From Termitomyces sp. T153 (taxonomy: Eukaryota > Basidiomycota > Agaricomycetes > Agaricales > Lyophyllaceae): 64,000 nucleotides of DNA. The stretch is taken from contig JACKQL020000032.1 in the NCBI GenBank assembly GCA_018296165.2, positions 372,001-436,000 of the forward strand. The letters are read 5' to 3'. The notes beneath the pieces were generated by a model that had not been told where the DNA came from, searched no databases, and was given only the letters and a program-made list of their open reading frames with translations. Of this stretch, positions 54,756 through 64,000 are shown one piece after another. Each line of letters opens with the position of its first letter. The first letter of the stretch is position 1. A program made the position numbers and the translations under genes.

Positions 54756-54769
54756 GAGGTTCGACTGTA

Positions 54770-55119
54770 TTTCTATACTTTATGCTGTCGGTTCAATCTG
54801 ACAATAATGCATTTTCTTCTGTACCTAATGCATCAGTGATGCATTAATGTTGCATTGACTGTGGAATCAGTTACAGAGGATAATGCATTATATATTTACT
54901 GTGATTACACAGAATGATGCATCCAAAATATCAGGCTCGTCCGAAAGATTGATATGTCATCGCTCATGCATATCTTATCTCATTCTTGAAATGGATAATA
55001 TATCACGCATAGTTTTGATTCTCGCTGTATTGACAACGGCAGTACAATTACAAGTACAGTTGGTATGTTTTTACACAAAACATGACACCTATGATCAAGA
55101 AACCCAGATATTCATCTTT
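54770..55119. other. Spacer between pogo element and protease copy 3
   Basis: About 350 bp, AT-rich, with repeated TAATGCAT/GATGCATT motifs near 54805-54890. From about 55040 it matches the 3' flank of protease copy 2. Confidence 0.4.
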
Positions 55120-57320
55120 TCAATTAGTAGTGGCCGCAGTAAAGGGAGTGGTAGCGAAACCAATCCGCTTGTTGCCAGTGTCAAAGACAGTATAGAAGCG
55201 CTCGAGGAATGCGTAACCATTAATAAAGTCCAAGCCAGAGCCAGTGTCCGCCCCATTGTCAGCAACAATCAGATAGATGCTGCTGGCTGATCCACCAAGG
55301 GCAGTATTGAGCGAACGAGGCCACAGCTGAGCATTAGCAGTGAACTCGAGGGTGGCCTAGACAAGAGGTATTGGAATTGCTTCATTATCATAGTGAAATG
55401 AATCACTTACTCCGTTGATGGTGAAAAAGAGGGATTGAAGGTTAGAGAATTGTGAGGAGGTGATGCGGAGCAGACCGGTCGTGCTATCCACAACTGCACC
55501 AGTAGCGCTGCAGTAACGGTTGAAGGCATCGGTCGCGATGTAGAGGAGGGTTGTTCCTATGCACGACTCGGTACCAGGTAGCTTTCATTTTGGCAAATAG
55601 ACTTACCAGTGTCAACGATACCAGCAGTGGACGAGAGAATTTCGGTCGAAGCGCCGTAACGAATACTCTGGTTGATACCCCAGTAGGAACTTGCAGGGCT
55701 GGTGGTGGTGAGAGGCCTTTATGGAAATATAATCAGAAAACAAAATAGTGATTTCATACACGAGACTCACGCATAGGTTATGGTGCCAGTGAACTTGGAG
55801 GTGTCAGCGCTACCCCAAGATATCTCTCCGTTCAAGACCTCCTCGGAATCGGTGGGCTCGAAGGAGATGCCAATTTGACTGGCAGAGATGAGGCCCTTGG
55901 AGAAAGCGTTGTCTGTGACAGTGGGGATGAGGGAAAATAAATCCGGAAAGAGAGTACCTATAATGTCATACTATTGGACTTGCTAATTTATCAAGCAGCA
56001 CCGGTCTCACTTACCCAAGGTCAAATCGGTTGGGCCAATACTGAGATAAAAACGTATCAGTCAAAGACGTCATACTTATACACAAAAAGTATGTTACCCG
56101 ATGATACCGTCAGTACCCTCGAAACCGATGGACTGGGACGCAGGTAAGTAAGGACACAGGTAGTTGGTGGCAACATTGAAAGCACGTACAGCCGTCGCGA
56201 CACCGATAGACTGACTGGGAATGACGAGACCAGAAGCAATGGTGACGCTATCAGTATACTCGGTACCTGATAAATAGAAGTTAGTTGACTGAGATTACAT
56301 CCCGTGGCCGGTAAATTTGACCAGTGAATATTCCAGAACCATAGCTGACGGACTAGTAAAAACGGTATGAGAAGTAATACGTTGAGTATCAGCCAAAGCA
56401 CACATACCACACTGTTGGATGTCTCGGAACTGGTGCTGGTAACCTCGTAGGGAGTTCCGGCACCAACCCAGGTGTTCGAGCTGGCGAGGCACATAAAGCA
56501 TAAATTTATCGTGCCCTGTTGACCAAGAAAGGAACTCACCTTCCGGTATCAACGATGAGATTGTCTATGTAATGATACAGAATGAGGGCCAGTTGAAGAG
56601 AAGCTACGTTCTTACATGTTGTAGGGGGGCTACCGACGCCGATGGACGCAATGTAGGACACGGCTTGGTTGTCGACCGGCTCGTCGACGATAGTATCAGA
56701 TGAGAAGCCACCGAACGAAACACCCTTGGCCTCAGCACGCATGCGAAGGTGCTTGGCACGGGTCAAGTCATGGCGGATGAGATTATGGACGCTGGTGACA
56801 TTGAGTCGTCTAGCGAGGGGTAACTTTACAGGAGAGTCGCGCACGACGACCGGGTTGGCGGAAACTGCCAAAGCGAGGAGAAGAGTAGCCAGAAGAGAGG
56901 AAGCAGCGAACATGTTGCCCGAGGAATGGGATGAGATGGCCTGGTGGCCACAATCCGTCTTTTCTACTCATATTTAAAGGCTTTTGGATGCGTCCTCGAT
57001 ATGTAATGTTAGGATGTGGAGTTGGGTGGGGAAAAATAAGATATTTGGAGTTAGGAAGGACAGAAATTTTGTGTCCACACGACAGTATGAGCACGTTGAG
57101 TTTCGTAAGATAAGATTAACTTCGCATAGAACGCCTAGATTGAGTTTGCCCGGGTGATAACCGAATATAAGTCCTCCTCGATTGTTAACTTTAGCTGCAA
57201 CGTGTCGCCATGCAATTCGTTAGATTGCGTCCACATATGCCCTGGCGGTGTACGACGGCGGTTTGGCCGACAGCCATAAGACCGACCCACGGGTGTCCCC
57301 GTTAAGGTTTTACACACTGA
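55040..57320 (-). repeat. Duplicated segment, right copy (protease 3 plus flanks)
   Basis: Counterpart of 35100-37385. The shared 5' flank extends roughly 400 bp upstream of the ATG, to about 57320, and includes the block CATAAGAC next to a CG-rich patch. The transposon block 38.3-54.8 kb lies wholly between the two copies. Confidence 0.68.
55120..56913 (-). CDS. Secreted pepsin-like aspartic protease (polyporopepsin type), copy 3
   Basis: Start 56913, with the same signal peptide as copy 2. Catalytic sites are NLIVDTG/SSNTWVGAGTPYE near 56550-56470 and GIVDTG/TTLLYIATDAFNRY near 55620-55540. The flap reads VSYGSGIFTG, differing from the usual SGSFSG of copies 1 and 2. The stop is TGA at 55120-55122. 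All exons read open across the shared intron positions, so it is probably functional. Near-identity with copy 2 in exons, introns and flanks points to a recent tandem duplication. Differences cluster in the propeptide (loss of a few residues before KGVSFGGFSS) and in the flap. Confidence 0.88.
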
Positions 57321-57549
57321 CACAGTGGTTTACCCTACTTGATCCTGTTATTTTGAAAGTGGACAAGAGAAATGAGGCTTGATCTACCGAATCGACTGAT
57401 ACAAGTGCTCCGATAGTAGTAGTAGTAGAGATGTTCAAAGATAAACGCGAGTTACAAGAGCAAGATTATCATCCCACCAAAGCTTAAGAATCAATGATGC
57501 GAATTATCGAATAGTCCAACGATACGCATCTAAATCCGAGGTATAATCA
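57321..57549. other. Short spacer with AGT microsatellite
   Basis: Contains (AGT)5 at about 57412-57427 and little else. It holds the 3' end of the Gly-rich gene and the far upstream flank of protease copy 3. Confidence 0.45.
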
Positions 57550-58001
57550 TCACCGCCCTCCATGGTATCCACCTGCATTCCCACCATTGCCGCCATTGGC
57601 GGCATTTCCACCATTGCCACCATATCCGCCCCCATATGAATTCCCACCGTTTCCTCCGTTTCCGCCATTACCTCCGTTCCCACCGCCGCCGCCATAGTAC
57701 CGCCCACGTCCATAGTTATTGTTCCCATGACCATGTCTATGATCATAATCTTCATCATCGTCCCAGTAGTTATGGTTATGCCGCCCCCTGTTGTAGTAGC
57801 CGCGGTTATAGTGTGAATCATAGTATCCCCTCTGTAGACGGACATATTAGATCAGATGAAGGGGAATCTGATTAGTGATATACGAACCTGAGTAAGTGAT
57901 GGATGAGATTCGTCAGTTATGGCAGTGGTAGGTGCAGCCGCCGATGATGACACCACAGCGAGGAGAGCAGTCAGTGTGAGGAATGAGATGGTGAGCTTCA
58001 T
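57550..58001 (-). CDS. Gly/Asn/Tyr-rich small secreted protein
   Basis: 131 residues in two exons (58001-57888 and 57831-57550, intron of 56 bp, phase 0). Exon 1 encodes the signal peptide MKLTISFLTLTALLAVVSSS and a short linker APTTAITDESHPSLTQ. Exon 2 encodes RGYYDSHYNRGYYNRGRHNH, an acidic DDDEDYDHRHGH patch and then GGN repeats (GGNGGNGGNGGNSYGGGYGG). Such Gly/Asn-rich, His-containing secreted proteins are common in fungi and may be structural or metal-binding, but no function is established. Exon 2 is related to the truncated copy at 58545-58686. Confidence 0.7.
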
Positions 58002-58201
58002 GATGGAATCGTGGTAGAGTAGACCAGGTTCAGTGTACAAATGTGTGATGGATATTGCTGAACGTGGAGATGTTGAAGTCCAACATCGATTCCACACATC
58101 CTTTTATACTTTTCCAGACTTCAGACAGGCAGACATAGAGTGGGGTCGGAAATACGACCTCCTAACGAATGTTGACTCGTTGTGGGGTGGTAACCCACCT
58201 T

Positions 58202-58333
58202 GAATTGGTATAGGAGGGGATATTTCCTCGAATTGGCTGAAAAGGGGAGTGTGGCGTGAGTACCACTTCACAACCCACTAGAATTGGTATAGGAGGGGAT
58301 GTCTCTTCTTAGAAAAGGGGAGTGTGGCGTAAG
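58202..58333. repeat. Two-copy direct repeat of about 55-60 bp
   Basis: GAATTGGTATAGGAGGGGAT starts copies at 58204 and 58281, each followed within 35 bp by AAAAGGGGAGTGTGGCGT. Located upstream of the Gly-rich gene (minus strand), so it may be a tandem promoter element. Confidence 0.65.
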
Positions 58334-58544
58334 GTAGGTTTGTGATCAGATAATATTTCCATGGGCAATGCTGTGCTTTGTGCCTTAACTCGTGCCAGAC
58401 AGGCCTGAATGTCAGCAGGGTCTTACCTTTGTTCACATAGGGTTACCTGCTTTGACAGAGTTACGATCATTCTCTGACGTTATTCTCGGGCTTCAAATCT
58501 CAATCAACCTCGTGCGTTGTCTACTAGTATGAAAGCAAAAGCTT

Positions 58545-58686
58545 TTATTCCTCCGTGCGGTCAAGCGTAAATTCCAGCATTCCCCCCGTTGCCCCATTGC
58601 CGCCGCCGCCGCCATAGTACCCATACTTGTATCTGTAGTCGTCACCATCACCCCAGTAGTTGTAATTGTGCCATCGTTTGCTGTCT
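58545..58686 (-). pseudogene. Truncated relative of the Gly-rich secreted protein gene
   Basis: Exon-2-like reading frame DSKRWHNYNYWGDGDDYRYK then GYYGGGGGNGATGG, ending at TAA 58545-58547. The intron end just upstream (CTTCATCTGATCTAA, then TTTACAG) is nearly identical to that of the intact gene, but the signal-peptide exon is missing and GC-rich unrelated DNA follows at about 58740. The frame at the acceptor also differs in phase. Best read as a partial duplicate without its first exon. Confidence 0.55.
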
Positions 58687-58851
58687 CTGTAAACGAACAT
58701 GTTAGATCAGATGAAGGGGAGTGGCTTGGATGTAGGCGCGGGCGCTGCAGGTGAGAGAGCTGCGATTTCATGGTCGGTTGCTGAACTCTTTCCTGGATTC
58801 AACGCGCATTGTTTTGACTAGTTTGGCAAAGGTACTACAACTACGACTACA

Positions 58852-59578
58852 ATGTTCACAGGGCTGGTTCGTCATTCACGGTGTACAGTGTGTGGATTAT
58901 AACCGCATGTCGCACAGATCGAGCATCTCGGGACTGTGTTGTCGATTGTGCGGGACGAGGGCGGGTGTACGCTGACGATCGGGGACTGTGGGGCGATTCT
59001 GGGAGACTGCCATGTTGGCGACTCGATAGCGGTGGACGGGGCGTGTCTGACGGTGACGGGGTTTGACAAGGTGGAGCGGGGCGGGTGGTTCAGTGTGTGG
59101 CTTGCGAACGAGACGCTGGCGAGGACGGATCTGGGGGAGAGGAGGGAGGGCGAGGAGGTGAACTTGGAGAGGGCGATGGGGGCCGATGGGCGGTTTGGGG
59201 GCCACTTTGTGCAGGTGAGTGTGTGGAAGTGGCGGTGTGCGTGGCTGATGTGTGCAGGGGCACGTGGACGGGACTGCGACGGTGGTGGCGAGGGTGGCGG
59301 ACGGGGACTCGCTGCGGCTGTCGTTTGGGCTGGCGGACGGGGCGCTGCTGGGGTACCTGATCGTCAAGGGCTACGTGACGATTGACGGGGCGTCGCTGAC
59401 GGTGACTCGGGTGGACGACGGGCAGGGGACGTTTGACGTGATGCTGATCCAGCACACGCAGGCGACGATCACGCTGGGGAAGAAGGCGGTGGGGGCGCGG
59501 GTGAACGTGGAGGTGGACATGGTCGCCAAGTACGTCCAGAAGAGCGTGCAGGCGGCGCTGGCCGGGAATGGCCGCTGA
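58852..59578 (+). CDS. RIB5: Riboflavin synthase (alpha chain)
   Basis: Last step of riboflavin synthesis: dismutation of two 6,7-dimethyl-8-ribityllumazine into riboflavin and a pyrimidinedione. Exons 58852-58866, 58918-59214 and 59258-59578 give 210 residues, the normal length. Exon 1 encodes only MFTGL; the junction rebuilds the invariant MFTGLIEHLGTV. Two lumazine-binding repeats follow: GDSIAVDGACLTVTGFD in the first, GHVDGTA and GYVTIDGASLTVTRVDD in the second. The C-terminus ends VAKYVQKSVQAALAG, the helix used for trimerisation. High GC at third positions contrasts with the AT-rich DNA to its left. Confidence 0.92.
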
Positions 59579-59616
59579 TGATAGTATAAATAAAGTACTT
59601 GTTAATTGAAGCCTGG

Positions 59617-60524
59617 ATGGTTGCTCCTGATGCTCCCCTCCGCCCGCGTGCAAAGATCAACGCCAGCGCCCAGCGTCGCACCGATGTCCGCCCCAAGCTC
59701 ACCCCGCGATCGACGCCCAAGCCCCGCACTCGCGATGCCGACGGCCGCCTCTCGCCCTCCCCGTCCGTCCGCATCAAGGCCAAAGTCACGCTGCCCCCCC
59801 ACCGCTACCAGTCGCCGCCCACATCCACCCTCTCCTTTTCCTCCCGCTCCACACGATCCACAGACTCCGATCCACCCACCGACGACGATCACGACGACGA
59901 CACCACCCACAAAGCCACAGCCAAATCCAACCGCAAGGTCCGTCACGCCCCCTCCCATCCACACGCCCTGACCCCTCGCAGATCGCAGACCTCGAAATAA
60001 CCAACCGCTCCCTCCTCGCCATCAACGCCTCTCTCGAATCCACAAAACACTCCCAATCCAAAGAAATCCGCGACCTCCGCCGCAAGCTCCGCGAATCACG
60101 CCTCATCCTCCCCCCGCACACCTTCCGTGCCGTCAGCGCCAGCGACCACCACCACCATCCACCCGACGACGACGACGACGACTCGGATCAAGACGAGTCC
60201 AAGGACGAGGTCTATGTCCGCATCAAGGCCATCCTTGAGAATCTGCTCGATACAGGCCGTAGAGCCCTGCAGAGCACACCCGCCGACTTTGTCCAACCAG
60301 GCAAGGGCGGTGCAAAGGTGTTGAGTCCCGATGAGGTCAGGTCGTGGAGTGCTGGCGACGACGACGACGACGACAAAGTCGGCGACAAGGAGCAAGTTGA
60401 CCCGTCTCACATCGCCGTTCCCGACGACGACGACGACGACGACATCGCGCGCACTCCGCTCGTCTATTCCCCCACCCCCAGCCCGCCCCCCATACGGATA
60501 TCAGTATCAAAGCCAAAGAGATGA
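59617..60524 (+). CDS. Acidic coiled-coil protein, unrecognised
   Basis: Two exons (59617-59937 and 59982-60524) encoding 287 residues. The N-terminus is basic and Pro/Arg-rich (KLTPRSTPKPRTRDADGR). A Ser/Asp-rich linker (TDSDPPTDDDHDDDTTH) leads to a coiled coil that crosses the splice (NRK/IADLEITNRSLLAINASL, SKEIRDLRRKLRESR). Three poly-Asp clusters follow (PPDDDDDDSDQDE, GDDDDDDK, PDDDDDDDIA). No domain is recognised. It starts just 38 bp after the RIB5 stop, with TATAAATAAAG in between that could serve as a TATA box or a poly(A) signal. Stop TGA at 60522-60524. Confidence 0.68.
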
Positions 60525-60623
60525 ATCAATGTACTTTAAACGATACCCTCACAACAATATTCATTTCCATATATCCGCATCTAATTAAAATAACACAAAA
60601 AAAACAAAACTCTCCTAGACCAG

Positions 60624-63600
60624 CTAGTCCCTCTCCTCCATCTTCTGTGCGCGCTTCGCAAGCTGAAAAAAAATAAATAAGACTCGGGAACATGGAACTA
60701 AACTCACAGCAGCTGCCAAATCCATCTGTCCCACCGCAGCCTTTGACGAAACAGGCACAGGCACCTTGCCAGGCTTTGCACCAACAGGCGGCGGCGGCGG
60801 CGGCGGCGGCTTAGGTTTCGCCACCACCGCCGCCGTAGGCGCAGATGCCTTCTTCCACGGCGTCGTCGTCGCAGTCCCATTCGACGGCCCCACACCCGGA
60901 AACACAGACACAGGTTTAACATGCGCATTTCCAGCTGTAGCCCGTACAGACGGACGTGAAGGCGGCAGCGGCGGCGGTGGCGGAGGAGCAGCCGCCACCA
61001 CAACCTCAAGATAATTATGCGGTGCCCATCCTTCCACCCCATTCTTCTTGACAAGCCACCACCCGTTATCATCCTTCTCCACAAGCTCGACTATATCGTC
61101 TTTCGCCAGCGTCATCTCCCCTTCTTGGCCCGAGAATGCAAATTTCGCACGGTAGGTCGGCACGGATGGTTTCGAGGCGGCTGCTGCTGGTGGTGGTGGT
61201 GGTGGCGGAGGCGGAGGTGGCGGAGGCGCCGCGTTGGAACGTGCAGGCGCAGGCGCACGTTGTGGAGGTTTCGCTGCCGAAGCGGCGGGCGGAGCCGGCG
61301 GAGCGGCGGGTGTAGGTCGGACAGCGGCGGGCACTGCAACGGGTGTGGATCGGACGGCGGGCGGAGCGGCGGGTGTAGGTCGGATAGCGGCGGGCACTGC
61401 AGCGGGAGCCCGAGCCGCCGGCTTGGGAGCAGCTGCCGGTTTCGGTTTCTGGTAAAGGTACTCGAGTCATAACAAACATCCTCTACATAAGACACACGTA
61501 CATCAGAAGGACCACCCGCTCGTAACAGTTTGCCGTGAGTGATAGGCCGAACAACACCAGGCTTTCTCCTTGCGGGAGGCCGCGAGAGGCTGGTTGGCGG
61601 TTCCCCAGAGCTCACGCTCACCGTGTGACTCTTGTACACACCGTCCTTTAGCACACTCTCGTCCTTGACAAACTTGATCTGCGCTCTTTTATCCTTCTTC
61701 TTGGCATAATCCATTCTACCAGGACGGTCAACAGAGTCCGTGCTTGACGAGAAGAATATCACTCACGTCGGGCCGACTACCACCGTGATGCTTGCTTGCG
61801 TCAACTGCAGAAGATGCGTAACGAGTTCAGTCTTAAAGTGGCAAGTAAACACTGCATCGCCTTCTTCGGCCACAGGTCCGTTCAGAGTCTACATACCCAT
61901 CACTAATAGTCCACCAGCACCACGAGAAACACTCACCATAAAGTCATCCCGAAGATTCGACACTCCAATGCTCCGAATCGACACCAGTGGTATCTTGCGC
62001 TCCAAAGCTATTTGAGCAGACCCATCTTTATTCGAAGCAACAAGTATATGAACCGCCTTGTTGGTCTGACACACTAGTCAGAAAGCATGTTTCGATATAT
62101 GAAAAGACACTCACAACGACAATGTACCGCGGGCTGAGTTTACTCGACCGCATAAATTGGGAAACCAACAGCTGTATCCTACCGCTATACGTTACGTGGT
62201 CCGCTACAACACAAGTCAGTGGCAACTAAACTCAAACACACTGCAAGACCTACATCCAATACCGCAAGCGCTTGCCAACTCACTGCCAAAAGCACTCTTG
62301 CCGTTGATATCCAAATAATCACCCATGAACCGTCGATAACTTAAAAGACTGAAACGGCGTCTCTCTTTCCGACTAGCAAGAATCTGATGTCCGTAATCGC
62401 GAATTTGAGCATACGCAATTCCTTCCTTGTTATTCTTCCAGAACCGTTGTATACGCCGCGCACATTCGTGTTTGTAACGCATATAGTTCCTAAAGGCACG
62501 CTGAATACGACGTGCCATGTTGTGCCAATACTGGTCACGCATCGTCTCCAACGCAAACAGCTGTCGTCCGAGTCCATGTAGCACAAACTCTAACAAACAT
62601 AAACGAGAAACGTACCGTCTCGGGGTTCTTGATGAACGCCTTCGTTACACCCATCTGCCACTCATCCCTTGCAATACCACAATCTTTCAATATCTGCTCG
62701 CAACCAGACCTCGCGTGACCTTGCCAGGTGTAATCACCCGCATACGACGTCTTGGGCGACAAGAGATAGAATCGCTCCACCATCTTTTCAAAGGTATTTC
62801 TATATGCGAAACCAGCACGTCGGACTCGGATGTTCTCCTGAAGACCCAGGTATTTGATCTGATGAAGAATAGCCTTGTTATCGTACTCTGTCGAGCTTCG
62901 GTTCTGGTTGGGCTTGATAGTACGGATATACGAAGGCTGCGCCTTCATGAGATTGTCAACAAGTGCCCCTGCTGAAACTTTGATCCTGTCTCCAGCTGTA
63001 GGTGGACGTTTCTTGCTGTTGGGATCTGGCCGATCCGGGAACAACGTCTGTAAAAACTGGTTGTCACTGACACCGATGAGGTCAAGCAAGTCCTTGATAA
63101 GCGAATCCTTGTTCTTGTCCGTCATTCCGGCCACGTTGTACATGACATCGCCGGCATAGTGCTTTACCAGGAATTGAGTCCCACGGGCTTCAAAGTGAGG
63201 GTTGGATGAGAGCATTGATGTTCGTTGGATGAAGCTGTTGTCTGCGGCAGTGGGATCAGCGTGCGCAGTTGCACACGCGTCATTGAGAGCCGCAAAGATT
63301 CCAGGCGGTCGGCGTTCCTCTATAAGGTCACACACAACCTTGTTATTGAAATATTTGATTGGAGTCCATTTGATTTGTTCCCGAACGTACTCTTCCTGTT
63401 CAGTTTTCAAAGTAAGCTCGATAAAGATCTGTTGCAGCTTCTCGTTGACGTAGTTGATGCAGAGTTGCTCAAATGAATTGTCCTAGGCAGCCGTGAGAAC
63501 TGAATCACATGAATAAGACGAAATGACAGACCTCGAAAATCTCGAATCCATAGATATCCTGGTAACAAGTACGTCAGAGCACGTCTATGAAACGAATATA

Positions 63601-64000
63601 AGCACGAACCAGAATACCGATGACTTGCGCATGGGCAAAACGAGGTTTCATGGAGATATTGACTCTCGAAACGATCCACTCGAACAGGTTATTGTAGATA
63701 GCCTTTGACAACGCATCTCTCCCAGAAGATGCTTGAGATGCGTTAAGCGGTACATCATATACCGAACCCCGTCTACCACCACGCTGCGTCTCCATTACTC
63801 TCGTTGTAAGGGCTTTCTGCACCAGGGATGAATCGACACCCATAAGATAGGCCACAAAGTCAGTGACATCAGTATCGGCGATCATCGAGTTTCCGTCGTC
63901 TTGTTCTGCAAATTGGACATTTCCGAGCCAAAGGATAATGGCGAGCATGCGGAATATTTCTGTTTGCTCCTCTTGACTGAGACCAATAACACCCATAGCT
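60624..64000 (-). CDS. MYO1: Class I myosin (Myo3/5 type), 5' part outside the window
   Basis: Actin motor for endocytic patches. The motor domain's C-terminal part is present: [20 protein letters not shown] near 63940, the relay helix split by introns (VIGIL then the IYGFEIFE and [20 protein letters not shown] exons near 63430-63560), [20 protein letters not shown] near 63130, and [13 protein letters not shown] near 62900. IQ-type repeats follow ([33 protein letters not shown]) near 62460, then a TH1 membrane-binding tail, poly-Pro segments, one SH3 domain near 60990-61180 ([30 protein letters not shown]), and a final [17 protein letters not shown] that stops at 60624. The acidic Trp-ending Arp2/3-binding tail of yeast Myo3/Myo5 is not seen. 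The start codon lies beyond 64000. Confidence 0.92.

Larger units (their letters stand above)
51429..54767 (+). mobile_element. pogo/Fot1-type DNA transposon (Tc1-mariner superfamily)
   Basis: 3,339 bp bounded by terminal inverted repeats. The left end CAGTCAAACCTCTCATAACT and the reverse complement of the right end agree at all but two of the first 27 bases, and each end is flanked by a TA (51427-51428, 54768-54769), the target duplication of this superfamily. The interior carries a broken transposase gene, itself interrupted by a 1.16-kb insertion. CpG is nearly absent within most of it. Confidence 0.85.

Noticed and set aside
38272..54769. Giant mobile element (Starship-like) spanning the whole block
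   Set aside because: No tyrosine recombinase or cargo genes, and the block resolves into ordinary LTR, LINE-type and pogo parts each with its own ends.
59090..59653. 187-codon minus-strand ORF with Pro/His/Arg-rich product
   Set aside because: Antisense to GC-rich RIB5 exons; low-complexity composition is typical of shadow frames.
61069..61762. Alternative minus-strand ORFs rich in Arg/Ser
   Set aside because: Frame-shifted readings of the myosin proline-rich region; only one frame continues the TH1 and SH3 domains.

Overview
The window is nuclear DNA of a filamentous basidiomycete, most likely an Agaricomycete. Genes are intron-rich with many introns of about 45-60 bp, intergenic gaps are short, and the protein families are fungal: polyporopepsin-type aspartic proteases, fungal class I myosin, TRM5, RIB5, AGC1 and GOS1. 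Species cannot be named from the sequence.

Left arm, 1-34.6 kb: mostly single-copy cellular genes. In order they are a secreted-protein N-terminus cut by the window edge (-), a mitochondrial aspartate/glutamate carrier with EF-hands (-), tRNA m1G37 methyltransferase TRM5 (-), a TatD-type metallohydrolase (+), the Golgi SNARE GOS1 (-), an NTF2-like protein (+), an Lgl/tomosyn/Sro7 exocytosis protein with an R-SNARE-like tail (-), a coiled-coil protein of about 1,500 residues (-), a DUF89/ARMT1-type damage-control phosphatase (+), a secreted pepsin-like protease (+), an RNF126-like RING-H2 ubiquitin ligase (-), an ABCC/MRP transporter with a foldback sequence in its last intron (+), a single-pass membrane protein (+) and a 67-residue membrane protein (-).

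Middle, 35-57 kb: two near-identical minus-strand aspartic protease genes, with duplicated promoter and 3' flank, bracket a block of mobile DNA. The block holds an intact intronless RNase H/zinc-finger ORF derived from a non-LTR element, a decayed unrecognised ORF, a truncated minus-strand Ty3/gypsy element, a full-length but dead plus-strand gypsy element nested inside it (370-bp LTRs, GGTG target duplication), and a pogo/Fot1-type DNA transposon with matching inverted repeats and TA duplication. The transposon's transposase gene is itself split by a 1.16-kb sequence with LTR-like ends. From about 40.3 to 54.7 kb CpG is strikingly scarce and the visible gypsy stop codons are mostly of the kind CpG transition mutation makes, so this block looks methylated and deaminated.

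Right arm, 57-64 kb: a Gly/Asn/Tyr-rich small secreted protein (-) and a truncated relative, riboflavin synthase RIB5 (+), an acidic coiled-coil protein that starts only 38 bp after RIB5 (+), and most of a class I myosin with TH1, proline-rich and SH3 regions (-), cut by the right edge.

Functional links are loose. GOS1, the Sro7-like protein and myosin-I all serve vesicle traffic or cortical actin, and the three proteases and two small proteins are secreted. No metabolic gene cluster is evident. I found no clearly new defence or regulatory system. The most unusual items are the stand-alone RNase H ORF, the CpG-decayed nest, the intronic foldback, the GC-AG intron and the dual-start layout of TRM5.
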